This document shows positions 33,965 through 42,829 of a stretch of 64,000 bases of DNA, in pieces; position 1 is the first letter of the stretch, and every line of letters starts with the position of its first letter. Position numbers and translations under genes: made by a program. This stretch comes from Actinoplanes sp. DH11 (lineage in GTDB: Bacteria > Actinomycetota > Actinomycetes > Mycobacteriales > Micromonosporaceae). Below the pieces are notes generated by a model. The model was not told the DNA's origin. It was given only the letters and a program-made list of their open reading frames with translations, and did not search any database. The stretch spans positions 248,001-312,000 of the forward strand of contig NZ_JAHWGU010000006.1 in the NCBI RefSeq assembly GCF_020873875.1, in the 5' to 3' direction.

Positions 33965-36700
33965 ATGAGCCTTACCTGGACCACCCTGGACGAGCTGGCC
34001 CGCAAGCCGGCATATGGGCAGCTCACCGGGCATCTCATCGCCCTGGGCGACGATGAGCGGCAGGCGCTCGCCGCCGAGCTGGAGGCGGCCGTCAAGCGCA
34101 CCCGCTCCGAGGACTGGTGGTCGGGCGGCTCGCAGCGGGACGCCGGTTACGCCCTGGCCGCGCTCGCCTGCATGCCGTCGGCCGCGCGGGCGGCGGCCGT
34201 GCTCACCCGGCGTGGCATGCGCGACGCGTGGGACGAGGTGCCGCTGCCCTGCGTGCGCAGGATCGTCGAGGCGCGGGGGATTTCGTGGCTGCCCGACCTG
34301 GGCGTGCGGCTCGCCGGCCGGCTGCCTGCCCGGGACAGCTGGTCCGACCCGTGGCGGTTCGTCGCCGCGATGCTCGAGGGGACGCCCCACCTGGCACCGA
34401 GGTCGGAGAGCTTCGTCCGGGGCTGGCTCAGCCACCTGCAGTTCCGCGAGGGCCGCCGCCGGCCGCTCGCCGACGCCGTGCGGTCCAGCCCGTTCCTTGA
34501 CGTGCTGTTCCCTGCGGTGTTCGAGGTCGGCGGCCTGGGCGGTGGGCTGCTCGACGGCTTTCCCGCGCTGGTCGGGCAACTCGTCGCCGAGGGCCGCTTC
34601 GACCGCGCGCAGATCTACGCCGCCACCCTCGACCGGCTGATCCGCGGCGACCGGCCGGCCATGCTGCGGCCGTTCACGCAGCTGCACGACGTTCTCGCGC
34701 CGACCGCCGACGAGATGGCCGAGCACGCCGGCGACTACGCCCGGTTGCTGGCCGAGGCACCGTCCGCCCTCGCGGGGATCGCCCAGCGCGCCCTGCGCAG
34801 CGTCGACGACGCCGGCCGGCTGGAGCTGGAGACGCTTCTCGACGTCAGCGCCGCCACCCTGCTGCGCAGCGAGAAGATCCTGGTCAAGGCGCAGCTGTCC
34901 TGGCTCGACCGGGTGGTCCGCCGCCAGCCGGACCGGGCCGGTGAGGTCCTGGAGACGGTGGCGGTGGCGTTCGGGCACCCCACGCTCGACGTGCAGGAGC
35001 GGGCGCTCACCCTGATCGAGCGGCACCGTGCCCGGCTCGACGACGACACCGCCGCGCGGCTGGCCGACGTCGCCGCCACGCTCTCCGGCGACCTGCCGGC
35101 CCGCGCCGCCGGGCTGTTCGGCGTGGCCGTGCCGGCGCCTGACGCGCCGGTGCCCGGCGCGCCCGCCGTGGCGACGCTCGCCCCGCCGGCACCCTCCGCC
35201 GCGATGCCGCCGCCGATCACCGACGCCACCGAGCTGGCCGCCGAGATCGTCGCGCTGCTGCACGAGGAGACGGCCGTCGGCTGGGAGCGGGTGCTCGCCG
35301 CCCTGGTGGCCCTGCCCGCCGCCGGGGTGCCGGTCGCCGGCACCCTGCGGCCGGTCCTGGACCGGCACAACGAGTTGCGGCCCGAGGCCGGCTCGCACGG
35401 CCGGTGGCTACGGTCGACCCTGCTGGGCAACGCGATGCGCGCGGCGATCCGGGCCACCACCAAGCCCGCCGGTGCCGGCGAGCAGTCGCTGCCGGAGACG
35501 CTGCGCGACACCTGGCTCTTCGGCAGCGGCAAGCGGAAATCCTTGCGTGGCGGTCCCGGCAAGGTCCTCGACCTGCGCATCCGCGAGGTGGGCGACCGGT
35601 TCGCGGCACGACCGGTCATCGCGTTGCTGGCGACACCGACCCGGGTCAACGGCACCCTGGACGCCGAGGTCCTGCTGGACCGGCTGGCCCGCGCCGAACG
35701 CGAGGGATGGCACCCGTGGCCGATCGACCTGGAGCAGGCCCTGCTGCGCGTCCCGCGCCACACCGGCACCGACGTGGTGACCCGGGCCGCGGAGCTGACG
35801 TCGCCGGCCGGCCGGCAGTTCGCCGCCTGGCTGACGGACGGTGGGCTGCCCGACCCGGTGAGCACCCGGTTCGAGCAGATCGGCAGGAGCGGAAGGCAGG
35901 CGTACGGTGGGTGGCCGCGCCTGCTCCGGCGCGTCGTCGTCAACCTCGACCAGGCCCGGGGCGGCGGCGAGGGCACCCTGGTGGAGGACCTGCTCGTCAA
36001 CCTGTCCCGCAGCGACGCACCGGTCTACTACCCCGACGACTTCTCCGCACCGGCCGACATCACCGTCGCGGTGCTGCCGCAGCACCGGGAGGTGACGGCC
36101 GCCTGGGTGCTGCCGGTCTTGGCCTCGCTCGCCGACGTGGACGAGCGCGGCGGCTCCGAGGCGCTGCCGCTGCTCGCCGAGTGTTCCGGCCCCATCGGAC
36201 CGGCCATGACTCTGGCCCTGGCCTACGTGCTGGGCGCCCGGCACGACACCGACCGCCTCGCCGCGGTCGACGCCTTCCTGCTGCTGGCCGCCGACCCGGC
36301 CCTGGCCGGATCGCCCCCGGGCAGCCGGGATGACGTGGCCGGCTCGGAGGCCGGCGGCCGAGATCTTGCCGGGTTGTCGCTGGGTGCCCGTGTCGGTGCG
36401 GAAGTCGGCTCCCTGTGTGCCGACGGCACGGTGAAGCTGACCCGGGTGGTGCCCGCCCTGACCGAGATCCACCGGGGTGGCGCCGGCGCCCAGCTGTGGG
36501 ATCTGCTGGTCACCGCCTTGCCGGCCCTGCTGCCGCACGGCACCCGCGGTCTGCCGGACCTGCTGGAGCTCGCCACCCGGGTCGCGGGTGAGGTGGGCGC
36601 CCGCGACGACATCCCCGGGCTGACCGAGGCGGCGGCGAAACCGGGCAGCGGCCGGCTGACGAAGGAGGCCCGCCGCCTGCGATCAGTGCTCACCGCCTGA
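33965..36700 (+). CDS. DUF6493-family large HEAT-like repeat protein
   Basis: A 911-residue soluble protein that I match by eye to the actinobacterial DUF6493 family (with its DUF7824/7825-like C-terminal parts). The body is helical, HEAT-like repeats (for example LVKAQLSWLDRVVRRQPDRA, VLETVAVAFGHPTLDVQERA). A Pro/Ala-rich spacer around residues 395-420 separates N- and C-terminal halves. No signal peptide or enzymatic motif. In other actinobacteria relatives lie beside SWIM-zinc-finger, MoxR-type ATPase and von Willebrand A genes (from memory); none is here. Alone, divergent from PAP2. Function unknown. Confidence 0.72.
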   Translation: MSLTWTTLDELARKPAYGQLTGHLIALGDDERQALAAELEAAVKRTRSEDWWSGGSQRDAGYALAALACMPSAARAAAVLTRRGMRDAWDEVPLPCVRRIVEARGISWLPDLGVRLAGRLPARDSWSDPWRFVAAMLEGTPHLAPRSESFVRGWLSHLQFREGRRRPLADAVRSSPFLDVLFPAVFEVGGLGGGLLDGFPALVGQLVAEGRFDRAQIYAATLDRLIRGDRPAMLRPFTQLHDVLAPTADEMAEHAGDYARLLAEAPSALAGIAQRALRSVDDAGRLELETLLDVSAATLLRSEKILVKAQLSWLDRVVRRQPDRAGEVLETVAVAFGHPTLDVQERALTLIERHRARLDDDTAARLADVAATLSGDLPARAAGLFGVAVPAPDAPVPGAPAVATLAPPAPSAAMPPPITDATELAAEIVALLHEETAVGWERVLAALVALPAAGVPVAGTLRPVLDRHNELRPEAGSHGRWLRSTLLGNAMRAAIRATTKPAGAGEQSLPETLRDTWLFGSGKRKSLRGGPGKVLDLRIREVGDRFAARPVIALLATPTRVNGTLDAEVLLDRLARAEREGWHPWPIDLEQALLRVPRHTGTDVVTRAAELTSPAGRQFAAWLTDGGLPDPVSTRFEQIGRSGRQAYGGWPRLLRRVVVNLDQARGGGEGTLVEDLLVNLSRSDAPVYYPDDFSAPADITVAVLPQHREVTAAWVLPVLASLADVDERGGSEALPLLAECSGPIGPAMTLALAYVLGARHDTDRLAAVDAFLLLAADPALAGSPPGSRDDVAGSEAGGRDLAGLSLGARVGAEVGSLCADGTVKLTRVVPALTEIHRGGAGAQLWDLLVTALPALLPHGTRGLPDLLELATRVAGEVGARDDIPGLTEAAAKPGSGRLTKEARRLRSVLTA

Positions 36701-36853
36701 GAGCCAACCGATCTCATTGATGCCCTTTGCCGATGGCTGGGGACTTCCGCACCGTACCAAGTGGATGGTCCGCAGTCGCCCGTGTGACGCAAAGGCGCAG
36801 AACCGGCCGGGCCCGCCGGAGGCCGCCCGTGGGTGCGACGGCACACTGTGGTC

Positions 36854-37384
36854 ATGAACGCGCGGGGCGAGACGGTCGAGCTGCGGGCCATGGGGACGCC
36901 GGACGCGGAGGCGTTGTGGCGGTGGAACCACGATCCGGACGTGATGCGCTGGATGGGCGAGGGCTATCCGCAGTCACCGGCCCGGGTGCACCGGTGGCTG
37001 GCCGAGGAGCGGCCGCGCAACGACTTCGGTGACGTGCTCCTCGGGGTCGAGGTGATCGCCGACGGCACCCTGATCGGCCTGGTCCGGCTGCACGGCGCCG
37101 AGCCGGAGACGGGCTGCGCCGACCTGGACATCTATTTGGGCGAGAAGGAGTACTGGGGCAAGGGGCACGGCACGGACGCGGTCCGGACGGCCTGCCGGTT
37201 CGGGTTCGACAAGATGCGGCTGCACCGCATCCAGCTGACGGTCGCCACGGAGAACGCGCCGGCCGTGCACCTCTACCGCAAGGTGGGTTTCGTCGAGGAG
37301 GGCCGGCTGCGGCACACCTTCCGCCGCGACGGCCGCTGGGGCGACAAGTTCGTGATGGGCCTGCTGGCGGGCGAGCTGACGTGA
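36854..37384 (+). CDS. RimJ/RimL-type GNAT acetyltransferase
   Basis: A 176-residue GNAT enzyme close to the RimJ/RimL/AAC(6') branch. MNARGETVELRAMGTPDAEA opens the fold; DLDIYLGEKEYWGKGHGTDA is the strand and acetyl-CoA loop (GKGHGTDAV); HRIQLTVATENAPAVHLYRK with VGFVEEGRLR completes the core. The substrate may be a protein N terminus or an aminoglycoside-like amine; it cannot be decided. An in-frame upstream GTG/ATG at 36833 is not favoured because the fold begins at MNARG. Confidence 0.87.
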   Translation: MNARGETVELRAMGTPDAEALWRWNHDPDVMRWMGEGYPQSPARVHRWLAEERPRNDFGDVLLGVEVIADGTLIGLVRLHGAEPETGCADLDIYLGEKEYWGKGHGTDAVRTACRFGFDKMRLHRIQLTVATENAPAVHLYRKVGFVEEGRLRHTFRRDGRWGDKFVMGLLAGELT

Positions 37385-37469
37385 GGCGGCCGCACGCGGC
37401 GGCGTAGCCGGGTTTCGGCGGCGGTGAATCGGGCATGCCCGCCAACCCGTGCTCCAGGAGGTTTCTTCG

Positions 37470-37949
37470 ATGTCCGCTGCCACCCCCACGAGCCTTCCGG
37501 AGGCCCGTCCGGCCACGGCCACCGGCCGCAACGTGCTGTCCGGGGTGCTGCTCGGTCTCGGTGTCGCCGCCTTCGTCGACGAGGCGATCTTTCACCAGCT
37601 GCTGCACTGGCACCACTTCTACGACAAGTCGACGCCCGCGGCCGGCCTGGTCTCCGACGGCCTGTTCCACGCGTTCAGCTGGTTCAGCACCGTCGCGTCG
37701 CTGTTCCTGCTCGCCGACCTGCGCCGCCGCGCCGCCTACCACCGCCTTCACTGGTGGGGCGGCCTGCTGATCGGTGCCGGCGGCTTCCAGCTCTACGACG
37801 GCACGCTGCAGCACAAGGTCCTGCGCCTGCACCAGATCCGGTACGACGTCGACATCGCACCGTACGACTGGACCTGGAACATCATCGCCGCCCTGCTCGT
37901 CGTCGCCGGTGCGGTGCTGCTGCTCCGGGCCCGGCGGCGGCCCGCCTGA
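37470..37949 (+). CDS. DUF2243 membrane protein
   Basis: A 159-residue protein with four transmembrane helices of the DUF2243 family: GRNVLSGVLLGLGVAAFVDE, IFHQLLHWHHFYD (His-rich, possibly metal- or haem-binding), SDGLFHAFSWFSTVASLFLL and GGFQLYDGTLQHKVLRLHQI. AGGAGG sits 8 nt before ATG. It is followed after 14 bp by a CtaG-type gene; this two-gene pairing is common in actinobacteria and suggests a joint role in haem-copper oxidase assembly or copper handling. Function not proven. Confidence 0.88.
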   Translation: MSAATPTSLPEARPATATGRNVLSGVLLGLGVAAFVDEAIFHQLLHWHHFYDKSTPAAGLVSDGLFHAFSWFSTVASLFLLADLRRRAAYHRLHWWGGLLIGAGGFQLYDGTLQHKVLRLHQIRYDVDIAPYDWTWNIIAALLVVAGAVLLLRARRRPA

Positions 37950-37963
37950 CACCGGTGGCGACC

Positions 37964-38806
37964 ATGCATCAGGGCAGCGTCCCGCTGTTCACCGCGGCAC
38001 TGCTGGTGGCGGCCGTCGCCTACCTGGCCGGCGCCGGCGCGGTGCGCCGCCGCGGCGGCTGGTGGCCGCCCGAACGCACCGCGTGCTGGCTGGCCGGGCT
38101 GGTCGCGGCGGGCGCCGCCCTGGTCGGCCCGCTGGCCGCCGCCGCGCACCACGACTTCACCGCGCACATGGCCGGGCACCTGCTGCTCGGCATGGCGGCG
38201 CCGATGCTGCTGGTGCTCGCCGCGCCGGTCACCCTGGCGCTGCGGGCGTTGCCGACCGGGTCCGCCCGGGCCCTGTCCCGGCTGCTCGGCAGCGGTCCGG
38301 TCCGGGTGGTCACGCATCCGGTCGCTGCGGCCGTGCTCAACGGCGGCGGACTGTGGCTGCTCTACACCACGGATCTCTACCGGGCGATGGGCGAGCACCC
38401 GTGGGTGCATGTGGCAGTGCACGCCCACATCCTCGCCGCCGGCTACGTCTTCACCGCAGCCGTGATCGGCGTCGACCCCGCGCCGCACCGGCCGAACCGG
38501 TGGATCAGGGCGGCCGCGCTTGTCGCCTTCCTGGCCGCACACGCGATCCTCGCCAAGCACCTGTACGGGTATCCGCCGGCGGGCGTGCCGGACGGGGCGG
38601 GCCGGACCGGCGCGGAACTGATGTACTACGGCGGTGACCTGGTCGACCTCGTCCTGATCGTCATCTTCTGCCGGCAGTGGTACCAGGCGACCGACCCCCG
38701 GCGGCGGGAGCGGGCCGCCGGGCCGCGCATCCCCAGCACCCGGCCGCCGCGGGCGCCGTGGCGGCTGCCCGAGGAGATCCGGACGGGCACGCCTGACCTG
38801 GGCTGA
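37964..38806 (+). CDS. CtaG-type cytochrome c oxidase assembly membrane protein
   Basis: A 280-residue, six- or seven-helix protein of the caa3-type CtaG family (PF09678), which assists copper insertion into cytochrome oxidase. Conserved His-containing helices: HHDFTAHMAGHLLLGMAAPM, LLYTTDLYRAMGEHPWVHV and VHAHILAAGYVFTAAVIGVD, plus YYGGDLVDLVLIVIFCRQWY near the end. ATG 37964 is used; GTG 37955 is a close alternative. Coupled with DUF2243 upstream. The C-terminal 40 residues are hydrophilic and Pro/Arg-rich. Confidence 0.88.
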   Translation: MHQGSVPLFTAALLVAAVAYLAGAGAVRRRGGWWPPERTACWLAGLVAAGAALVGPLAAAAHHDFTAHMAGHLLLGMAAPMLLVLAAPVTLALRALPTGSARALSRLLGSGPVRVVTHPVAAAVLNGGGLWLLYTTDLYRAMGEHPWVHVAVHAHILAAGYVFTAAVIGVDPAPHRPNRWIRAAALVAFLAAHAILAKHLYGYPPAGVPDGAGRTGAELMYYGGDLVDLVLIVIFCRQWYQATDPRRRERAAGPRIPSTRPPRAPWRLPEEIRTGTPDLG

Positions 38807-38926
38807 CGCGGCGACCACGGATGTGTCGGTGGACACGATAATCCTCGTTGAGCCGCGTTTCACCCGCGCGTACCCGTAGTTTTGAACGCTGCCCTGGCCG
38901 GAGTCGGAACCCGGGGTGGAGATGGA

Positions 38927-41900
38927 GTGCGCCCGGTGACCGTGACCACTGACCTGCGACTGATCGAGCTCGCCGAGGACACCCTTCCCCCGGAGGCGCC
39001 GGCCGTGTTCCGGTCCCGGTCCGCGCCGGTGCGCCGCACCCTTCTCGACGTCCTCGACGCCACCGTGCGGGAGCATCCGGCGGCGCGCGCCCTGGACGCC
39101 GGCGGCACCGTGCTGACCTACCGCGAGCTGGCCGAGCGGGTCGAGTCGCTGCGGGTGACGCTGAGCGGGCACGGCGTCGGCGTCGGCGACCGGGTGGGCG
39201 TACGCATCTCGTCCGGGTCGGCGGAGCTCTACCTGGCGATCCTGGGCGTGCTGGCGGCCGGCGCCGCCTATGTGCCGGTGGACGCGGACGACCCCGACGA
39301 GCGGGCCGAGCTGGTCTTCGACGAGGCCGGGGTCTGTGCCGTGCTCGGTGACGGCCTGCGCGTGGCGGCACGCCGTACCCCGCAGGGCAGCCCCGGACGG
39401 CCCGGACCGGCCGACGACGCCTGGATCATCTTCACGTCCGGCTCCACCGGCACCCCGAAGGGGGTGGCGGTGTCGCACGGCGCCGCCGCCGCGTTCGTGG
39501 ACGCCGAGGCACAGCTCTTCCTGGTCGACGACGGCACCGAGGCCCTCGGGCCGGACGACCGCGTCCTCGCCGGCCTGTCGGTGGCCTTCGACGCGTCCTG
39601 CGAGGAGATGTGGCTGGCCTGGCGGCACGGCGCCTGCCTGGTGCCGGCCGCGCGCTCGCTGGTGCGCAGCGGCGTCGACCTGGGCCCGTGGCTGGCCGAG
39701 CAGCGCATCACGGTCGTCTCCACGGTGCCGACACTTGCCGCGCTCTGGCCGGTGGAGGCGCTCGAGGACGTCCGGCTGCTGATCTTCGGCGGGGAGGCGT
39801 GCCCGCCGGAGCTGGCGGAACGGCTCGCGGTCGAGGGTCGTGAGGTGTGGAACACGTACGGGCCGACCGAGGCGACGGTCGTCGCCTGCGCGGCCCGGCT
39901 GACCGGCGAGGGCCCGGTGCGGATCGGGCTGCCACTGGCCGGCTGGGAGCTGGCCGTCGTCGACCCGGCCGGCGAGCCGGTCGCGATGGGCGGGACCGGT
40001 GAACTGGTCATCGGGGGAGTGGGCCTGGCCCGGTACCTCGACGCCGGCAAGGACGCCGAGAAGTTCGCGCCGCTGCCGTCGCTGGACTGGCGGCGGGCGT
40101 ACCGCAGCGGTGACATCGTCCGCGCCGAACCCGAGGGTCTGCTGTTCCTCGGCCGCGGCGACGAGCAGGTGAAACTCGGCGGCCGCCGGATCGAGCTGGG
40201 CGAGGTGGACGCCGCGCTGCAGGCGCTGCCCGGTGTCGCCGGCGCCGCCGCCGCGGTGAAGCGGACGGCCGCGGGCAACCAGCTACTGGTCGGCTACCTG
40301 GTGCCGCACGACGCCGAATTCGACCTGCCGGCCGCGACGGCGCGGATCCGCGAGCAGCTGCCGGCCGCGCTCGTCCCGCTGCTGGCCGTGGTGGACGCGC
40401 TGCCGACCCGGACCTCGGGCAAGGTGGACCGGGCGGCCCTGCCCTGGCCGCTGGCCACCGCCGGCACCGGGGCCGAGCTCTCCGCGGCCGAGGAGTGGCT
40501 CGCCGGCGGCTGGGAGGAGATCCTCGGGGTGCGGCCCGCCGACCGGGACGCCGACTTCTTCAGCAGCGGCGGCAGCAGCCTGAACGCGGCGCAGCTGGTC
40601 GGCTGGATCCGGCGGACGTACCCGCGGGTGTCGGTGGCGGACGTCTACCAGAACCCGCGGCTGTCGCAGATGGTCGCGGTGGTCGAGGCGCTGGGCGCGG
40701 AGGCGACGGTCCGCCGCGACGTCCGGCCCACGCCGCGCCGGGCCGGGCTGCTGCAGACCCTGCTGATGCTGCCGATGCTGGTGCTCGTCGGGTTGCGCTG
40801 GTTCGTGGTGCTCGCCGCGCTGAGCAACCTGGCCGGCTGGGCGCCGCACGTCTCCTGGTGGTGGATCGCCGCGGGCTGGGCGGCGCTGTTCAGCCCGGCC
40901 GGCCGGATCGCCGTGGCGGCCGCCGGGGCCCGGCTGCTGCTGCGCGGGGTCCGCCCCGGCGAGTACCCGCGCGGCGGCGGCGTGCACGTGCGGCTGTGGG
41001 CTGCCGAACGGCTCGCCGACCTGACCGGCGCGAACGGTGTCGCCGGCGCCGGCTGGATGATCACGTACGCGAAGGCGCTCGGCGCGCGCATCGGCCGCGA
41101 CGTCGACCTGCACTCCGCGCCGCCGGTCACCGGCCTGCTCAAACTGGGCCGCGGCGCGGCGATCGAGCCGGAGGTCGACCTGTCCGGCTACTGGGTCGAC
41201 GGTGACGTCGTCCGGATCGGCATGGTCCGGGTCGGCGCCGGCGCCCGGGTCGGTTCCCGCAGCACGCTGATGCCGGGCGCGCGCGTCGGCAAGAACGCGA
41301 AGATCGCCGCCGGGTCCACCGTGACCGGTGCGGTGCCGGCGGGCCGCCGCTGGGCCGGGTCCCCGGCCGTCCCGGTCGCCGCCAAGGACGCCGAGGGCTG
41401 GCCGGCGCAGCGCCCGGAGCGCTCCCGGCTGGGCCGGCAGTTCTGGGTGGCGGCCTACAGCCTGACCGCCCAGCTGCTCGGCCTGGTCCCGGTGCTGGCC
41501 GCGCTGCCGGCGCTGGCCCTGCTCGGCCGGGCCGTCGCCGGTGGCCCGGACGTCGGCGCCGCGCTGCTTGCCGCACCGCTCGCCGCCGTCACCTACCTGC
41601 TCGGCTACGCGCTGTTCGTGCTGGTCGCGGTCCGGCTGCTCAGTGTCGGGCTGCGCGCCGGCTTCCACCCGGTGCAGGGCCGGGTGGCCTGGCAGGTGTG
41701 GACGACCGAGCGGCTGATGGGGATGGCCCGGGTCGCGCTGTTCCCGATGTACGCCAGCCTGTTCACGCCGGTGTGGCTGCGGCTGCTCGGCGCCCGGGTG
41801 GGCCGCAACGTGGAGGCGTCCACGGTGCTGGCGCTGCCGGCCATGACGACCGTGGACGACGGCGCCTTCCTGGCCGACGACACGATGGTCGCCACGTACG

Positions 41901-42829
41901 AGCTCAGCCACGGCTGGTTGCGGGTCGCCCCGGCCCGGATCGGCAAGCAGGCGTTCCTCGGCAACTCCGGGATGGCGGCCCCCGGCCGGTCGGTGCCGAA
42001 ACGCGGCCTCGTCGGGGTGCTGTCGTCGGCACCGCACAAGGCCAAGAAGGGCTCGTCGTGGCTGGGCGCGCCGCCGATGCCGCTGCGCCGCACGGTCGAG
42101 GCGGCCGACGCCGGCCGCACCTACGACCCGCCGCTCCGGCTGAAGCTGGCCCGAGCCGCGATCGAACTGTGCCGGATCATCCCGGTGATGTGCGCCGCCG
42201 CGCTCGTCGTCCTGGTCCTGGCCGCGCTGGCGTCCATCCGGGAGAGCGCCGGCGACGTGGTGGCGGCGCTGGCCGCCGGGCCGGTCCTGCTCACTGCGGC
42301 GGTCGTCGCCGCGCTGACCGCGACCGCAGCGAAGTGGCTGCTGGTCGGCCGGTTCCGGGCCACCGAGCACGCCCTCTGGACGTCGTTCGTGTGGCGCAAC
42401 GAGCTCGCCGACACGTTCGTCGAGGCGTTCGCCGTGCCGTGGCTGTTCCGGTTCGTCACCGGCACGCCGGCGCTGACCCTGTGGCTGCGCACGCTCGGCG
42501 CGCGGATCGGCCGCGGCGTCTGGCTGGAGACGTACTGGCTGCCCGAGTACGACCTGGTGCGGCTCGGCCCCGGTGCGACGGTCAACCGGGGGTGCGTGGT
42601 GCAGACCCACCTCTTCCATGATCGGATCATGGCCATGGATGAGGTGACTCTGGGCGCGGGCGCCACACTCGGCCCGCACGGGATTGTGCTGCCCGGCGCG
42701 AGCATCGGCGCGCGCACCACGGTCGGACCCGGTTCGCTCGTCACCCGCGGTGACGCCGTGCCCGCCGACAGCCGGTGGCTGGGCAACCCGATCGCGACCT
42801 GGCCGGCGACGGCTGCACGGCGGCCGTGA
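38927..42829 (+). CDS. Pls/PosA-family non-ribosomal peptide synthetase (amino-acid homopolymer synthase)
   Basis: A 1300-residue membrane NRPS without condensation domain. Adenylation domain (~30-525): IIFTSGSTGTPKGVAVSHGA, FDASCEEMWLAW, NTYGPTEATVV, YRSGDIV, GRGDEQVKLGGRRIELGEVD, PTRTSGKVDR. Carrier domain (~530-600) with FFSSGGSSLNAAQLV; Ser551 would carry phosphopantetheine. The remainder alternates hydrophobic helices with three tandem soluble domains containing left-handed beta-helix repeats (RIGRDVDLHSAPPV; VGRNVEASTVLALPAM; RIGRGVWLETYWL). This architecture is that of epsilon-poly-lysine synthetase Pls and relatives (PosA). Product: probably a poly-amino acid such as poly-lysine or poly-diaminobutyrate; the monomer cannot be read with certainty. 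GTG start after GGTGGAG. Coupled to an M1 peptidase. Confidence 0.9.
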   Translation: MRPVTVTTDLRLIELAEDTLPPEAPAVFRSRSAPVRRTLLDVLDATVREHPAARALDAGGTVLTYRELAERVESLRVTLSGHGVGVGDRVGVRISSGSAELYLAILGVLAAGAAYVPVDADDPDERAELVFDEAGVCAVLGDGLRVAARRTPQGSPGRPGPADDAWIIFTSGSTGTPKGVAVSHGAAAAFVDAEAQLFLVDDGTEALGPDDRVLAGLSVAFDASCEEMWLAWRHGACLVPAARSLVRSGVDLGPWLAEQRITVVSTVPTLAALWPVEALEDVRLLIFGGEACPPELAERLAVEGREVWNTYGPTEATVVACAARLTGEGPVRIGLPLAGWELAVVDPAGEPVAMGGTGELVIGGVGLARYLDAGKDAEKFAPLPSLDWRRAYRSGDIVRAEPEGLLFLGRGDEQVKLGGRRIELGEVDAALQALPGVAGAAAAVKRTAAGNQLLVGYLVPHDAEFDLPAATARIREQLPAALVPLLAVVDALPTRTSGKVDRAALPWPLATAGTGAELSAAEEWLAGGWEEILGVRPADRDADFFSSGGSSLNAAQLVGWIRRTYPRVSVADVYQNPRLSQMVAVVEALGAEATVRRDVRPTPRRAGLLQTLLMLPMLVLVGLRWFVVLAALSNLAGWAPHVSWWWIAAGWAALFSPAGRIAVAAAGARLLLRGVRPGEYPRGGGVHVRLWAAERLADLTGANGVAGAGWMITYAKALGARIGRDVDLHSAPPVTGLLKLGRGAAIEPEVDLSGYWVDGDVVRIGMVRVGAGARVGSRSTLMPGARVGKNAKIAAGSTVTGAVPAGRRWAGSPAVPVAAKDAEGWPAQRPERSRLGRQFWVAAYSLTAQLLGLVPVLAALPALALLGRAVAGGPDVGAALLAAPLAAVTYLLGYALFVLVAVRLLSVGLRAGFHPVQGRVAWQVWTTERLMGMARVALFPMYASLFTPVWLRLLGARVGRNVEASTVLALPAMTTVDDGAFLADDTMVATYELSHGWLRVAPARIGKQAFLGNSGMAAPGRSVPKRGLVGVLSSAPHKAKKGSSWLGAPPMPLRRTVEAADAGRTYDPPLRLKLARAAIELCRIIPVMCAAALVVLVLAALASIRESAGDVVAALAAGPVLLTAAVVAALTATAAKWLLVGRFRATEHALWTSFVWRNELADTFVEAFAVPWLFRFVTGTPALTLWLRTLGARIGRGVWLETYWLPEYDLVRLGPGATVNRGCVVQTHLFHDRIMAMDEVTLGAGATLGPHGIVLPGASIGARTTVGPGSLVTRGDAVPADSRWLGNPIATWPATAARRP

